Position numbers and translations under genes: made by a program
In this document: positions 1 to 8,500 of the stretch, in pieces
Layout of the letters: every line of letters starts with the position of its first letter
How positions within the stretch are numbered: the first letter of the stretch is position 1
Notes under the pieces: generated by a model
The model's database searches: none
Seen by the model: the letters and a program-made list of their open reading frames with translations, nothing else
What the model was told of the DNA's origin: nothing
Origin: Gemmatimonadota bacterium
GTDB lineage: Bacteria > JAAXHH01
Direction of reading: 5' to 3'
DNA: 57,303 bases
Assembly: GCA_009835325.1 (NCBI GenBank)
Contig: VXWP01000033.1
Span: 1 to 57,303 of the forward strand

Positions 1-1166
1 CTGCCGGCCGGCTCCATGGGCGGCAGCAGGGCGGGGTCGAATTTCCGCATCCAGCGCCGATCGATCCAGTCCTTCAGCCGCCACACCCAGGGGCCGTGGA
101 AGGAGGCGTGGCGACGGCTCGCGACGGCGTTGCGCGTCCCGGTCATGAGCAGTGCGAGCGCGGAACCCTGGGGCCTGTAGGGAACCAGGGATCGGTGCTC
201 GAGCCAGGCATGGAGGTTACGGGCCAGGACCGGTCCCTCCCGGACCGCGTAGACCCCCGATTTGGGCAGGGAACGGGAAGGAAATTCAATACAGTCACCC
301 GAGGCGAAGACGTTGTCGTAACCCATGGCCTGCAGGGAGGGCCGGACGCGGATGAACCCGGCGCCGCTGGTCTCCAGGTTTGTATCTTTCAACAGACCGG
401 GCGGCGCTCCGCCCGTTGCCCAGAGCAGGAAGTCGCAGGGCAGGGACGGATGATCCTCGAAATGGACACCCGTTTTATCCACGCCCATGACTCGATTGCC
501 GGTCAGGCAGGTGATCTCCTTTTCTTCGAGGTACCGTCCGATGATCGCGGCGACACGGGGACGGTGCCCGGTCAGCAAAGTCGTCTGCGAATCCACGAGG
601 GTGATCCGGACGGGCGCAAATTTCGCTCCCCATCTCGAGTGCATGGCGAAGGCCAGTTCCACGCCCGCCGCGCCGCCTCCCGCGATGACGATCCGTAACG
701 GGCCCCCGTCGCTCCGGTGGTTTTTCTCGAACTCGTGAACGCGCTTCAGCAGCAGGCCGAGCGGCCTCGTGGGCACGGCGTGTTCCCGCACGCCCGGGGT
801 GTCCATGCCCCTGGGGATCGAACCGACGTTGATCGAGAGGGCATCGTAGGCAAGGGGTGGTCGGCCGTCGTCGAAGTAAACCTGCTGGAGGTCCGGGTCG
901 AGGCCGGCCACCCGGGCCCGGACGAACCGGATGCCCGCCCAGTTGCAAAGCGGCCTCAATTCCATTTCCATCTCGTCGGGCCGGTACAGGCCGGCCAGGC
1001 AACCGGGCAGCATGCCGGAATAGCAGACGGTGGACTCGTCCGAGATGAGCGTGACGCGGATGCCCCCCAGGGCCTTCTTCATGGCCAGCATGCGGATCAC
1101 CTGCACGTGGGAATGGCCGCCGCCGACCAGCACGAGGTCCTTTTTGAAAGGGACGGTCTGGATCAT
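1..1166 (-). CDS. FAD-dependent pyridine nucleotide-disulfide oxidoreductase, SelD-associated type (partial)
   Basis: Reading the minus strand from an ATG at 1166 gives about 388 residues that continue past the left edge. The N-terminus has an FAD/NAD dinucleotide-binding motif LVGGGHSH and the phrase YSGMLPG. A second nucleotide-binding motif, IAGGGAAGVEL, lies near the middle, and FASGDCI follows further on. These features, and the last visible stretch ending in WVWRLKDWIDRRWM, are typical of the NADH-dehydrogenase-like module often fused to, or next to, selenide water dikinase (SelD). The SelD part, if present, would lie outside the window. The frame stays open upstream of ATG 1166 with another possible ATG near 1240, and no strong ribosome-binding site separates the two, so the exact start is uncertain. 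The family call is secure; the link to selenium metabolism is inference. Confidence 0.85.
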   Translation of the reverse strand, partial: MIQTVPFKKDLVLVGGGHSHVQVIRMLAMKKALGGIRVTLISDESTVCYSGMLPGCLAGLYRPDEMEMELRPLCNWAGIRFVRARVAGLDPDLQQVYFDDGRPPLAYDALSINVGSIPRGMDTPGVREHAVPTRPLGLLLKRVHEFEKNHRSDGGPLRIVIAGGGAAGVELAFAMHSRWGAKFAPVRITLVDSQTTLLTGHRPRVAAIIGRYLEEKEITCLTGNRVMGVDKTGVHFEDHPSLPCDFLLWATGGAPPGLLKDTNLETSGAGFIRVRPSLQAMGYDNVFASGDCIEFPSRSLPKSGVYAVREGPVLARNLHAWLEHRSLVPYRPQGSALALLMTGTRNAVASRRHASFHGPWVWRLKDWIDRRWMRKFDPALLPPMEPAG

Positions 1167-1407
1167 TAACGGAATATACTTGGCGAGACCGTGCAGCCAA
1201 AGTCCATAATGACTTGCGAGACCGTATCGACCATTGACCATGAAGATCTCGGCAGATAACCGAAAATGCCCGTTTTTCGGAGTCGATATCGAAACCTGAT
1301 CGACCTTGACACGCGCAGTAGATTATCCTGACGATGCGGCCTTCCCTTAACACGGTGAACCGTATGCGAGAGATCCTGAGAAACCTGAACTTCCAAAAGG
1401 AGTATCA

Positions 1408-1941
1408 ATGGCATTCAACATCAAAAAGCGCGGCAAGCTGACCTACTATTACCACGGCGAAAACCCGGTGCTGTCGGCCCTGGTTACGGAAGCGCAGCCG
1501 GATGGGGACATTAAGATCTACTTCGCCGGTCTCACGGGCGGCTATTCCGCCAAGGGTGTGCTGGAGCGGGATGAACTGATTTCGATGGAACCGGACCAGG
1601 AGATCCCCCTGGTCTTTCAAAGTTGGGAGAAGTGGCTGATTGACGCCGGCCTGTGCGAGTCGCTTCGGGATATCGACTTCATCGAAGTGCACGCCTTCGG
1701 GTGCCAGCCCAAGTCGCCGAATCCCCTCGTGGACCCGGTGGGTTACGCCGCCGAGCAGGATCGGCTGAAGGAAGCGTATGCCCGGGCGTATAGCAGCTTC
1801 TTCAGGGATTGTCTGCCGGACAACGGTGTGCCGTGCCGCTTTACGGTCCATCTCGTCGACGTCCCGGATAAAGCCGCGTCTTACGAGTTCTACTCAACAG
1901 CCCTGTGGCAGCGGTCGCTCCAGTCCGGTTCGTCTGATTAA
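1408..1941 (+). CDS. hypothetical protein, 177 aa
   Basis: I do not recognise this family. The start is well supported: an AAAAGGAG ribosome-binding site ends about 5 bases before ATG 1408. The protein is soluble, with no signal peptide or membrane segment. Its N-terminal third looks beta-rich and contains YYYHGENP and FAGLTGGYS; the middle is acidic and has the motif HAFGCQPKSPNP. It stands alone between the minus-strand oxidoreductase and the promoter of the RraA/sulfatase run, separated from the latter by 228 bases, so it is probably its own unit. Codon use and GC resemble the neighbours, so it is likely a real resident gene. Confidence 0.7.
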   Translation: MAFNIKKRGKLTYYYHGENPVLSALVTEAQPDGDIKIYFAGLTGGYSAKGVLERDELISMEPDQEIPLVFQSWEKWLIDAGLCESLRDIDFIEVHAFGCQPKSPNPLVDPVGYAAEQDRLKEAYARAYSSFFRDCLPDNGVPCRFTVHLVDVPDKAASYEFYSTALWQRSLQSGSSD

Positions 1942-2052
1942 CGCGTGTGGATCCGACCCGGCGTGAAAGTTGAAGTCATTCGACCGACCGGGGGCCGGCT
2001 GCCGGCTGGACACGCAGTCGATTCGCCGTGCCCGCCGGGCTCGATTACCGGC

Positions 2053-2081
2053 TTGACACCCCGTCGAATCAGGACCATATT
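2053..2081 (+). promoter_or_regulatory. sigma70-like promoter for the RraA/sulfatase run
   Basis: A perfect -35 box TTGACA lies at 2053-2058, then a 17-base spacer and the -10 CATATT at 2076-2081. Transcription would start near 2088, giving a leader of about 80 bases before ATG 2170. The leader contains a weak 6-bp hairpin, GGACCG with CGGTCT, around 2108-2125. The same -35/-10 pattern recurs before other genes in this window, which supports the call. Confidence 0.5.
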
Positions 2082-2169
2082 CACCGGGTTCATTCCACCG
2101 ATTTGACGGACCGATTTTACGGTCTGATTTCCTACCTCTTTTCAGCACGCACCCCGGAAGGAGCGATGC

Positions 2170-2904
2170 ATGCCCACGCGGTCCCCGCAGGAGACGCTGG
2201 AGGCGCTGAAACAGTTCGACACCCCTACGATCACCAACGTGGTGGCCACCTATCCCACCCATCCCCTCTGCCTCGGTCTATACAACCCGTGGGCGGTGAA
2301 CTGGTACACGGACCAATCCATTAAATGCATGTATCCCGAACTCGGGCGCACCGTGGGCTACGCCGTCACCTGCGTCTTCGGCCTGCCCGAGCCGGGTTTC
2401 AAGAACCTCTCCTTCATCGATGTCATCGACGCCCTGGACGAATCCCCCGGGCCGACGATTCTCGTGATCCGGCAGAATTTCCCCGAGGAGATCGCCGGAA
2501 AAGTGGGATTGGCGGGCGGGAACATGACGGCTTCCGCAAAGGCCGTGGGTTGCGTGGGCGTGGTTTCCAACGGACCGTCGCGGGACATACACGAGATCCG
2601 GCCGATGGAGGTCCAGTACCTGCTCAGCGGCGTCACGCCGGGCCACGGGGACCAGGCCGTGCACGCGGTGAACGTGCCCGTATCCGTGGGCGGCATGGAC
2701 GTGGCGCCGGGCGAGATCATCCACATGGACGAGAACGGCGCGTGCAAGTTTCCCGCCGACAGGATGGACGCGGTGCTCGAGAACGCCACCGCGCTGGCGG
2801 AGGAGGAAGAAGCACGCATCGATGCCTTCGAACGCGCCCGGTCGGCTGACGACGTCAAGGCGATCCTGGGCGGACACAGCTACGGCAAGAAAGAAGATGA
2901 ATAA
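2170..2904 (+). CDS. RraA family protein (dimethylmenaquinone methyltransferase-like / HMG-aldolase fold)
   Basis: The 244-residue product matches the RraA-like fold, whose members include pyruvate aldolases for 4-hydroxy-4-methyl-2-oxoglutarate and catalytically different homologues. Visible signatures are DTPTITNVV near the N-terminus, the central GGNMTASAKAVGCVG segment, and the SNGPSRD motif whose Arg-Asp pair normally contacts substrate and metal. The C-terminal VAPGEIIHMDENG corresponds to the usual PGD-IV-D-D-G motif. The start is set by GGAAGGAG 6 bases upstream of ATG 2170. The stop overlaps the next sulfatase start by one base (TAATG), so the two are translationally coupled. The family name is often mis-stated as a methyltransferase; a small-molecule lyase or decarboxylase role in the sulfatase pathway is more plausible, but the substrate is unknown. 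Confidence 0.85.
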   Translation: MPTRSPQETLEALKQFDTPTITNVVATYPTHPLCLGLYNPWAVNWYTDQSIKCMYPELGRTVGYAVTCVFGLPEPGFKNLSFIDVIDALDESPGPTILVIRQNFPEEIAGKVGLAGGNMTASAKAVGCVGVVSNGPSRDIHEIRPMEVQYLLSGVTPGHGDQAVHAVNVPVSVGGMDVAPGEIIHMDENGACKFPADRMDAVLENATALAEEEEARIDAFERARSADDVKAILGGHSYGKKEDE

Positions 2905-4385
2905 TGAAATGCGTATTCATCGTACTTGATACCGTCCGCCGGGACTACCTTTCAACTTACGGCAACGACTGGGTGCATACGCCCGCCCTGGACCGATTGG
3001 CCGAACGGGGCGTCGTTTTCGACAATCACTGGGTGGGCTCGCTGCCCTGCATGCCCGCGCGGCGGGAGTTCATGACCGGGCGGTACAATTTCATCTACCG
3101 GGGTTGGGGTCCCATCGAACCCTACGACGATACGCTGCCGGGCGAGTTGCGGAAGAACGACGTCTTCACCCACCTGCTGACCGATCATTACCACTACTTC
3201 GAACTCGGGGGCGAGAACTATCACACGGCGTTCAACACCTGGGACTTCTTCCGCGGCCAGGAGAACGACTGGTGGGCGTCCCACGTGGACCGCATGGCCC
3301 TGCCCGACTACCTGGGGCAACTCAGCCAGCAGAATTTCGGCAACCGCAAACTGCAGCAGCGCGAGGAGGACTTCTCCGGCCCGAAGACCGCGCAGGCGGC
3401 CATCGAGTGGCTGAAGACGAACCGGGCGTCCGACGACTGGTTCCTGCAGGTCGAGATCTTCGATCCCCACGAACCCTTCTACTGCACCGAGAAGTACCGG
3501 GCCATGTACGGCGACGATTACGACGGGCCTTTCTACGACTGGCCCAGCTACGACGAGGTCCACGAATCCCCCGAAGCGGTCGAACACATCCGGAAGTGCT
3601 ACGCCGGACTGCTCACGATGACGGACCACTGGGTGGGCCGGATATTCGATACGCTCGACGACCTGGGACTGTGGGACGACACGTTGGTCGTGTTCACGAC
3701 GGATCACGGGACCATGCTGGCGGAGCATGACTTCTGGATGAAGAACATCATGCCCCTGTACAACGAGATTGTCCGGATTCCGCTGATCGTGAGCCTGCCC
3801 GGCAACGAGCGGGCCGGCACGCGCACCGGAGCGCTCACGCAGACCATCGACCTGATGCCGACTTTTCTCGACTACTTCGATACCCCGCCGCCTCCCCACG
3901 TCCAGGGACGTTCCCTGCGGAAGGTGCTGGACGGCGACGGAGGCCGGAAGGACGGCATCTTCGGATATTTCGGGATGGCGATGAACATCACGGACGGAAG
4001 GTTCGTGTACATGCGCAACCCGGTCAACGAGGACGCGGGACCGCTGTATGCGTACACGGCCATGCCCACGGGCGGCTTGAACCGCTGGTATCCCAGGGAG
4101 GTGTACGACCGGGTCGAAACCGGCCGGTACTTCGGCCACACCTACAACCTACCGTTGTACAAAATCCCCACCGACGGGAAGGTCCCGCGGCACCACCCCG
4201 ACGAAGCGTCCTACGCGGGGCGGAACCAGCTGTTCGACGTCGCGGCGGACCCGGCACAGCAGCACCCTATAGAAGATCCGGCATTGGAAGCCCGGTTCAC
4301 AGAACGGATCGCCGGGCATCTGAAGGCCTGCGAGGCCATGCCCGAACAGTTCTCCCGCCTGGGCATCGACCCGCCAGGAGCGTAG
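2904..4385 (+). CDS. sulfatase (arylsulfatase/alkaline phosphatase superfamily), first of three
   Basis: This 493-residue protein opens with VFIVLDTVRRD, the metal-binding start of type I sulfatases. It carries the formylglycine site C49-M-P-A-R53 inside SLPCMPARREFMTGR, followed by the second metal motif TTDHGTMLAEHDFW. The Cys form of the motif needs conversion to formylglycine by an FGE or an anSME; an anSME gene lies downstream at 11577. There is no obvious signal peptide, so the enzyme is likely cytoplasmic, which suits intracellular breakdown of imported small sulfate esters. The start overlaps the RraA stop by one base. Substrate specificity cannot be read from the sequence. Confidence 0.93.
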   Translation: MKCVFIVLDTVRRDYLSTYGNDWVHTPALDRLAERGVVFDNHWVGSLPCMPARREFMTGRYNFIYRGWGPIEPYDDTLPGELRKNDVFTHLLTDHYHYFELGGENYHTAFNTWDFFRGQENDWWASHVDRMALPDYLGQLSQQNFGNRKLQQREEDFSGPKTAQAAIEWLKTNRASDDWFLQVEIFDPHEPFYCTEKYRAMYGDDYDGPFYDWPSYDEVHESPEAVEHIRKCYAGLLTMTDHWVGRIFDTLDDLGLWDDTLVVFTTDHGTMLAEHDFWMKNIMPLYNEIVRIPLIVSLPGNERAGTRTGALTQTIDLMPTFLDYFDTPPPPHVQGRSLRKVLDGDGGRKDGIFGYFGMAMNITDGRFVYMRNPVNEDAGPLYAYTAMPTGGLNRWYPREVYDRVETGRYFGHTYNLPLYKIPTDGKVPRHHPDEASYAGRNQLFDVAADPAQQHPIEDPALEARFTERIAGHLKACEAMPEQFSRLGIDPPGA

Positions 4386-4426
4386 GCAGGTCCATCGATC
4401 CGCTCGGAGCTTTGGATGGAAAGATC

Positions 4427-6223
4427 ATGAAGAAGACGCTAGTCCTTCGACGTTTCCCGGCGACGCTCCTGCTCGCCTTCGCGCTGATGTTCGTGAACTG
4501 CGGCGGCCAGCCTGCGCAGGACGATCCCGATGAAAGTGCTCCCGAGTTGTTCTTCGGCCAGACCGCGGAAATGAAGGAGGCGGCCCACGCCGCGCTGATG
4601 GAGCGCCTGCCCGACGACGCCGCGCCCCTGGAGTACCAGGTGTTCCGGTACATGGCCGCGGAACCCAAGAGCATGGACCAGGGCGTCTCGATCTACGTGG
4701 CGGGCGGAAGCGAGTTCCACTTCGAGCGTCTCGTCATGTTCGGACTGAACGGGGAGCTTATCCCCGGCGCGGCGCAGTCGTGGGAACCCACTGAGGACGG
4801 CAAGACCTGGACCTTTCACCTGCGCCGGGACGGCCGGTGGAGCGACGGCCGGCCCGTCACGGCCCATGATTTCGAATATACCTTCAAGCGGTTTCTCCAT
4901 CCCAACGCGGGCAACGTCTACGCCTTTCTCTATTACGACATCAAGGGCGCCCGTGCCTACAACCAGCGGGAAACGGACGACGTGAGCACTGTGGGCGTTA
5001 CGGCCCTGGACGACTACACCCTGGTCATCGAGACGGAGCAGTCCTGCGCCTTCCTGCCCCATATCACCGCCTACCTCACTTCCGCACCCGTCCCGCCCTG
5101 GCAGGTGGAGAAGTACGGGGATCAGTGGGCGCTTGCCGGCACCTGCCTGACCAACGGACCCTTCCAGCTCGAGACGTGGAAAACGGGCCAGTACATGACT
5201 TTCGGTCTGAACCCCCATTACACCGGATCCAATCCCGGTCATCTCCGCCAGATCGTCCGCATATTCAACGCCATGGTCGGATCGGCCAGCGCGGCGAACG
5301 ACATGGGACTACTGCCTTACGAGAACGACGAGATCGACGTGATCGACGTCAGCCCCATGGTCTACGGCGGCCTGCGTAACGACCCGGAGTGGAACGAACG
5401 GGCGTGGTCCTACGACCAGTTCACGACGATCTACCTGTTCTTCCGGACGCGCGAGCCCCCCTTCGACAACCTCAAGGTCCGCCAGGCCTTCGCCCACGCC
5501 ATCGACCAGGAGTCGCTGAACGAGACGATTCTCCAGGGCATGATGATCCCCGCCTACACCATGCTGCCGCTCCATTTCCCCGGCTACGTGGGTGACAAGT
5601 ACCGGGACCACCAGCGGTTCGACGTGGACCTCGCCCGGCAGCTGCTTGCCGAGGCCGGCTATCCGGAGGGCAGGGGATTCCCGCGGATGGATATATGGCT
5701 CGCCGACGCCACCCCCGCTTCCGCCATCAGCCAGGTGGCCCAGGCGATCCAGGAGATGCTCAAGGAGAACCTGAATATCCAGATCGGCATCCAGAACACC
5801 GAAGGAGCAGCGTACCGGTCGGCCATGTACAACTGGGAGTTTCCCATGAGCATCATCGGGTTCAACTACGACTTCCCCGATCCCCACAGCATGCTGGGCA
5901 TCATCTGGCGGTCCCAGCCCAGGGGCTACACGCGCCACGACTGGCTGAACCCGGAATTCGACCGGCTGATCGACGCGGCGGCCGGAGACCTGAACCACGA
6001 AGCACGCCTGGCGATGTACGACGAGGCCGAGGGGATACTCGCCTCCGAGGCCGCGGCCGTCTTCCTGTGGCATGTCAAGACCTACCAGTTGCGCAAGCCC
6101 TGGCTGAAGGGGTTCCGTGAAGACCGGTGGGGCAACTTCCCCAATTACCGGAACGCAAACACGTACTATGACCTCTACATCGGTGAAGAGGCCGTGGAAA
6201 GCGACCGACGCATTGACTATTAA
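4427..6223 (+). CDS. ABC transporter substrate-binding protein, family 5 (OppA/DppA-like) lipoprotein
   Basis: The roughly 598-residue protein has a lipoprotein-like leader: MKKTLVLRRF, a hydrophobic run, then FVNC with Cys25. The lipobox is imperfect because Asn sits at -1. The mature part has SBP_bac_5 hallmarks: a repeated account of LIPGAAQSW and the DGKTWTFHLRRDGRWSDG motif, DFEYTFKRFL, NGPFQL, and DNLKVRQAFAHAID. Such proteins bind peptides or other solutes in the periplasm and deliver them to an ABC permease. No permease or ATPase gene is in this window. A TTG at 4412 is an alternative start; ATG 4427 was chosen because it begins the typical Lys-rich leader. It sits between a sulfatase and a PhyH oxygenase, so it may capture the locus's substrate. 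Confidence 0.88.
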   Translation: MKKTLVLRRFPATLLLAFALMFVNCGGQPAQDDPDESAPELFFGQTAEMKEAAHAALMERLPDDAAPLEYQVFRYMAAEPKSMDQGVSIYVAGGSEFHFERLVMFGLNGELIPGAAQSWEPTEDGKTWTFHLRRDGRWSDGRPVTAHDFEYTFKRFLHPNAGNVYAFLYYDIKGARAYNQRETDDVSTVGVTALDDYTLVIETEQSCAFLPHITAYLTSAPVPPWQVEKYGDQWALAGTCLTNGPFQLETWKTGQYMTFGLNPHYTGSNPGHLRQIVRIFNAMVGSASAANDMGLLPYENDEIDVIDVSPMVYGGLRNDPEWNERAWSYDQFTTIYLFFRTREPPFDNLKVRQAFAHAIDQESLNETILQGMMIPAYTMLPLHFPGYVGDKYRDHQRFDVDLARQLLAEAGYPEGRGFPRMDIWLADATPASAISQVAQAIQEMLKENLNIQIGIQNTEGAAYRSAMYNWEFPMSIIGFNYDFPDPHSMLGIIWRSQPRGYTRHDWLNPEFDRLIDAAAGDLNHEARLAMYDEAEGILASEAAAVFLWHVKTYQLRKPWLKGFREDRWGNFPNYRNANTYYDLYIGEEAVESDRRIDY

Positions 6224-6270
6224 GGCGCCGGGGCGACAGGCACGCTTTGACCGAAGGATCGACTACTGAC

Positions 6271-7095
6271 ATGGAAAACGGACACCAGTACATCGAGATG
6301 ACCGATGCGCAGCGGGAACATATCGACCAGTACGGATACCTGGTTATCGAAGACGCCCTGCCTCCGGCGGTCGTCGGGGAGTTGAACGGGGCCATCGACG
6401 AAGTGTACGACCGGGCCCGGAAGGAAGGCACGCTTGGGAAAGGCGGCGATCTGAACATGCGGAACTGCATCGTGGCCCACGACGCCTTCCTGCAACTGCT
6501 GGACTGGCCGGCGACCATTCCCCTGGCCTGGGGCGCGCTCAGCTGGAACATCCAGATGATCACCTCCCACCTCATCGTACTGCCATCGGGACCGGAACCT
6601 ACCGAGGAGGCCAAGCGCGGACACGGCATGCACCGTGACGGCGGCCGGTCCTTCGTGGAAATGCAGGAACCCCATCCCCGCATCCTGCTGAAGATCGCCT
6701 ACGTGCTCAGCGACCAGACGGATCCTTCCTCCGGGGCCACTTCCCTGGTGCCCGGCAGCAACCGGATTACGGGGCAGCCGCCCAGGGACCCGGACACGGG
6801 ATGGCCCTATGGCGCCATCCAGATGAACCTGCCCGCCGGCAGCGCATTCCTGTTCGAGCAGCGCACATTCCACTGTATCGGACACAACTGGAGCGGCCAC
6901 GACCGTCGGACCATCTTCATGGGCTATGCGTACCGCTGGGTCAAGCCCATGGATTACATCCAGATGCCGAAGTCCCTCGTGGAACGCTGCTCGCCGTTGC
7001 AGAAACAGTTGATCGGCGAGGTGGGAGACGCCCTCAGCTACTACCTGCCGGAAGACGAGGACGTCCCGCTGAAGGCATTCCTCGCCGGGAAATGA
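6271..7095 (+). CDS. phytanoyl-CoA dioxygenase (PhyH) family Fe(II)/2-oxoglutarate-type oxygenase
   Basis: The 274-residue protein begins with an IDQYGYLVIEDALPP segment typical of the PhyH family. The metal-binding H121-x-D123 lies in HGMHRDGGRSF, the product-side SSGATSLVPGSNR follows, and a distal His lies in FHCIGHNWSGHDRR, with an Arg that would bind 2-oxoglutarate. Members hydroxylate CoA thioesters, small metabolites or phosphonates using Fe(II), O2 and 2-oxoglutarate. ATG 6271 is preferred; a TTG at 6247 would add 8 residues. It is 47 bases after the binding-protein gene and 9 bases before the next sulfatase, so it belongs to the same run. Its substrate is unknown; hydroxylating a carbon next to a sulfate or ether would fit the context. 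Confidence 0.88.
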   Translation: MENGHQYIEMTDAQREHIDQYGYLVIEDALPPAVVGELNGAIDEVYDRARKEGTLGKGGDLNMRNCIVAHDAFLQLLDWPATIPLAWGALSWNIQMITSHLIVLPSGPEPTEEAKRGHGMHRDGGRSFVEMQEPHPRILLKIAYVLSDQTDPSSGATSLVPGSNRITGQPPRDPDTGWPYGAIQMNLPAGSAFLFEQRTFHCIGHNWSGHDRRTIFMGYAYRWVKPMDYIQMPKSLVERCSPLQKQLIGEVGDALSYYLPEDEDVPLKAFLAGK

Positions 7096-7104
7096 TACCC
7101 GCCC

Positions 7105-8454
7105 ATGTCCAATGTCCTCCTGCTCATCTCCGACGAGCACAACCCTTTCTATTCCTCGGTCTACGGCCATCCTTTTGTTCAGACGCCAGCCATGGACCGT
7201 CTCGCGGCGAACGGGGTCGTCTACGATAGCGCCTACTGCCCGTCGCCCCTGTGCACACCCAGCCGGTCCGCCTTCATGACGGGGCGCAGAGTGCACGAGA
7301 TCCAGGCCTATTCCAACTGCATCCTCGGTGTCGAACCGGACATTCCCACCTACGGAGGCGCCTTGTCGGAACAGGGCGTATACTCCGTGCACGCGGGCAA
7401 GACACACGTCTTCGCACCGAGCGGTGAGTTGGGTTTCAGCGAGGTGCGCCTGGGCGGCAGGGAACGAGGCGCCGGCGATCCGGAAATCGGTCGTCGGCCC
7501 TTCCGGATCAGGCAGGCAGCCGCAGAACGGGCGGCCCAGTTCGGGGTAAAGGAGTCCCATCTCCGCCTCGACCTGGATCGCGTCGATGCGGCCGTGGACT
7601 GGCTGACGCATGTCGCGCCATCGCTGGGGCGACCGTGGACCCTCACGGTAAACATCATCCATCCCCATTTCCCCCATTACACCTCGCAGGAGCTGTGGGA
7701 TCTCTATTCCCAGGGCGGCGATCTGCCGGAATACGGGGTCGACGAGGATACCGCGAACCATCCCCGCGCCCGTGAAGTGCGCGAACATTTCCAAACGGAT
7801 CATTTCACCGAGGATCAGGTGCGGGGCCAGCGCCGCGGTTACCTGGCCTGCGTGACCTTCGTGGACCGGCAACTGGCGCGCCTGGTCGAGGCGCTGCAAG
7901 CAGCGGGGCTGTATGACTATACCAATGTTATCTACACGTCGGATCACGGCGAGATGCTCGGCAAGTTCGGCATGTGGTGGAAATGCTCCCTCTACGAAGA
8001 CGCAAGCCGCATTCCCTGCATCGCGGCGGGACCCGACTTCCCGCCCGGGCTGCGGGTTTCGACACCGGTGGACCTCCACGACGTCCAGGCGAGCCTCTTC
8101 GCGTCGACGGGCGCAGAACGGCCGGCAGACTGGGTGGGCCGTCCCCTGCAGCATGTGCCCGAGGACGATGATCAGCGCATGGTGTTCTCGGAATACCATG
8201 GCCATGGAGCCCGGCACAGTGCTTTCATGATCCGGAAAGGAAAATGGAAATATCTCCATCACATCGGCACGCCCCACCAGTTGTTCGATCTGGAAAGAGA
8301 TCCCGATGAACTTCGGAACGTGCATGAGGCGCACCCGGCGGTCGCTGCCGACCTGGAACGGGAACTCCGCCTAATCTGCGATCCAGAGACGGAGGACGAC
8401 CGCGCGGACCAGTTCATCGAGGCGCAGCTCGCGTCCATGGCGTCCGCCGGCTGA
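7105..8454 (+). CDS. sulfatase, choline-sulfatase-like type, second of three
   Basis: This 449-residue protein starts with NVLLLISDEHNP and has the formylglycine motif C50-T-P-S-R54 in CPSPLCTPSRSAFMTGR. The second metal site is YTSDHGEMLGKFGMWWKCSLYEDASRIP, close in layout to choline sulfatases and other small-substrate sulfatases. No signal peptide is visible. The C-terminal HHIGTPHQLFDLERDPDELRN motif is common to the family. It follows the PhyH gene by 9 bases and precedes the next gene by 46. It differs strongly in sequence from the other two sulfatases, so the three are probably not recent duplicates and may act on different esters. Confidence 0.93.
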   Translation: MSNVLLLISDEHNPFYSSVYGHPFVQTPAMDRLAANGVVYDSAYCPSPLCTPSRSAFMTGRRVHEIQAYSNCILGVEPDIPTYGGALSEQGVYSVHAGKTHVFAPSGELGFSEVRLGGRERGAGDPEIGRRPFRIRQAAAERAAQFGVKESHLRLDLDRVDAAVDWLTHVAPSLGRPWTLTVNIIHPHFPHYTSQELWDLYSQGGDLPEYGVDEDTANHPRAREVREHFQTDHFTEDQVRGQRRGYLACVTFVDRQLARLVEALQAAGLYDYTNVIYTSDHGEMLGKFGMWWKCSLYEDASRIPCIAAGPDFPPGLRVSTPVDLHDVQASLFASTGAERPADWVGRPLQHVPEDDDQRMVFSEYHGHGARHSAFMIRKGKWKYLHHIGTPHQLFDLERDPDELRNVHEAHPAVAADLERELRLICDPETEDDRADQFIEAQLASMASAG

Positions 8455-8500
8455 GTGAAGACCGCCGACAGACTGACCACCGCCCACCCAACGGAGACCG

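Noticed and set aside
1315-1345. TTGACA near 1315 as a promoter for the 177-aa gene
   Set aside because: No acceptable -10 box lies at 16-18 bases; the nearest TATCCT is only 12 bases away.
475-1353. A 292-codon minus-strand frame overlapping the oxidoreductase
   Set aside because: It is in the wrong frame; the neighbouring frame on the same strand carries the FAD-binding GGGHSH motif and reads continuously to the edge.
1942-2169. A riboswitch or terminator in the gap before the RraA-like gene
   Set aside because: Only a weak 6-bp hairpin and a GC-rich inverted repeat without a T tract are present; nothing matches a known aptamer.
6220-8334. A minus-strand open frame of 704 codons opposite the PhyH and second sulfatase genes
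   Set aside because: The opposite strand encodes clear PhyH and sulfatase motifs, and the antisense frame has none.
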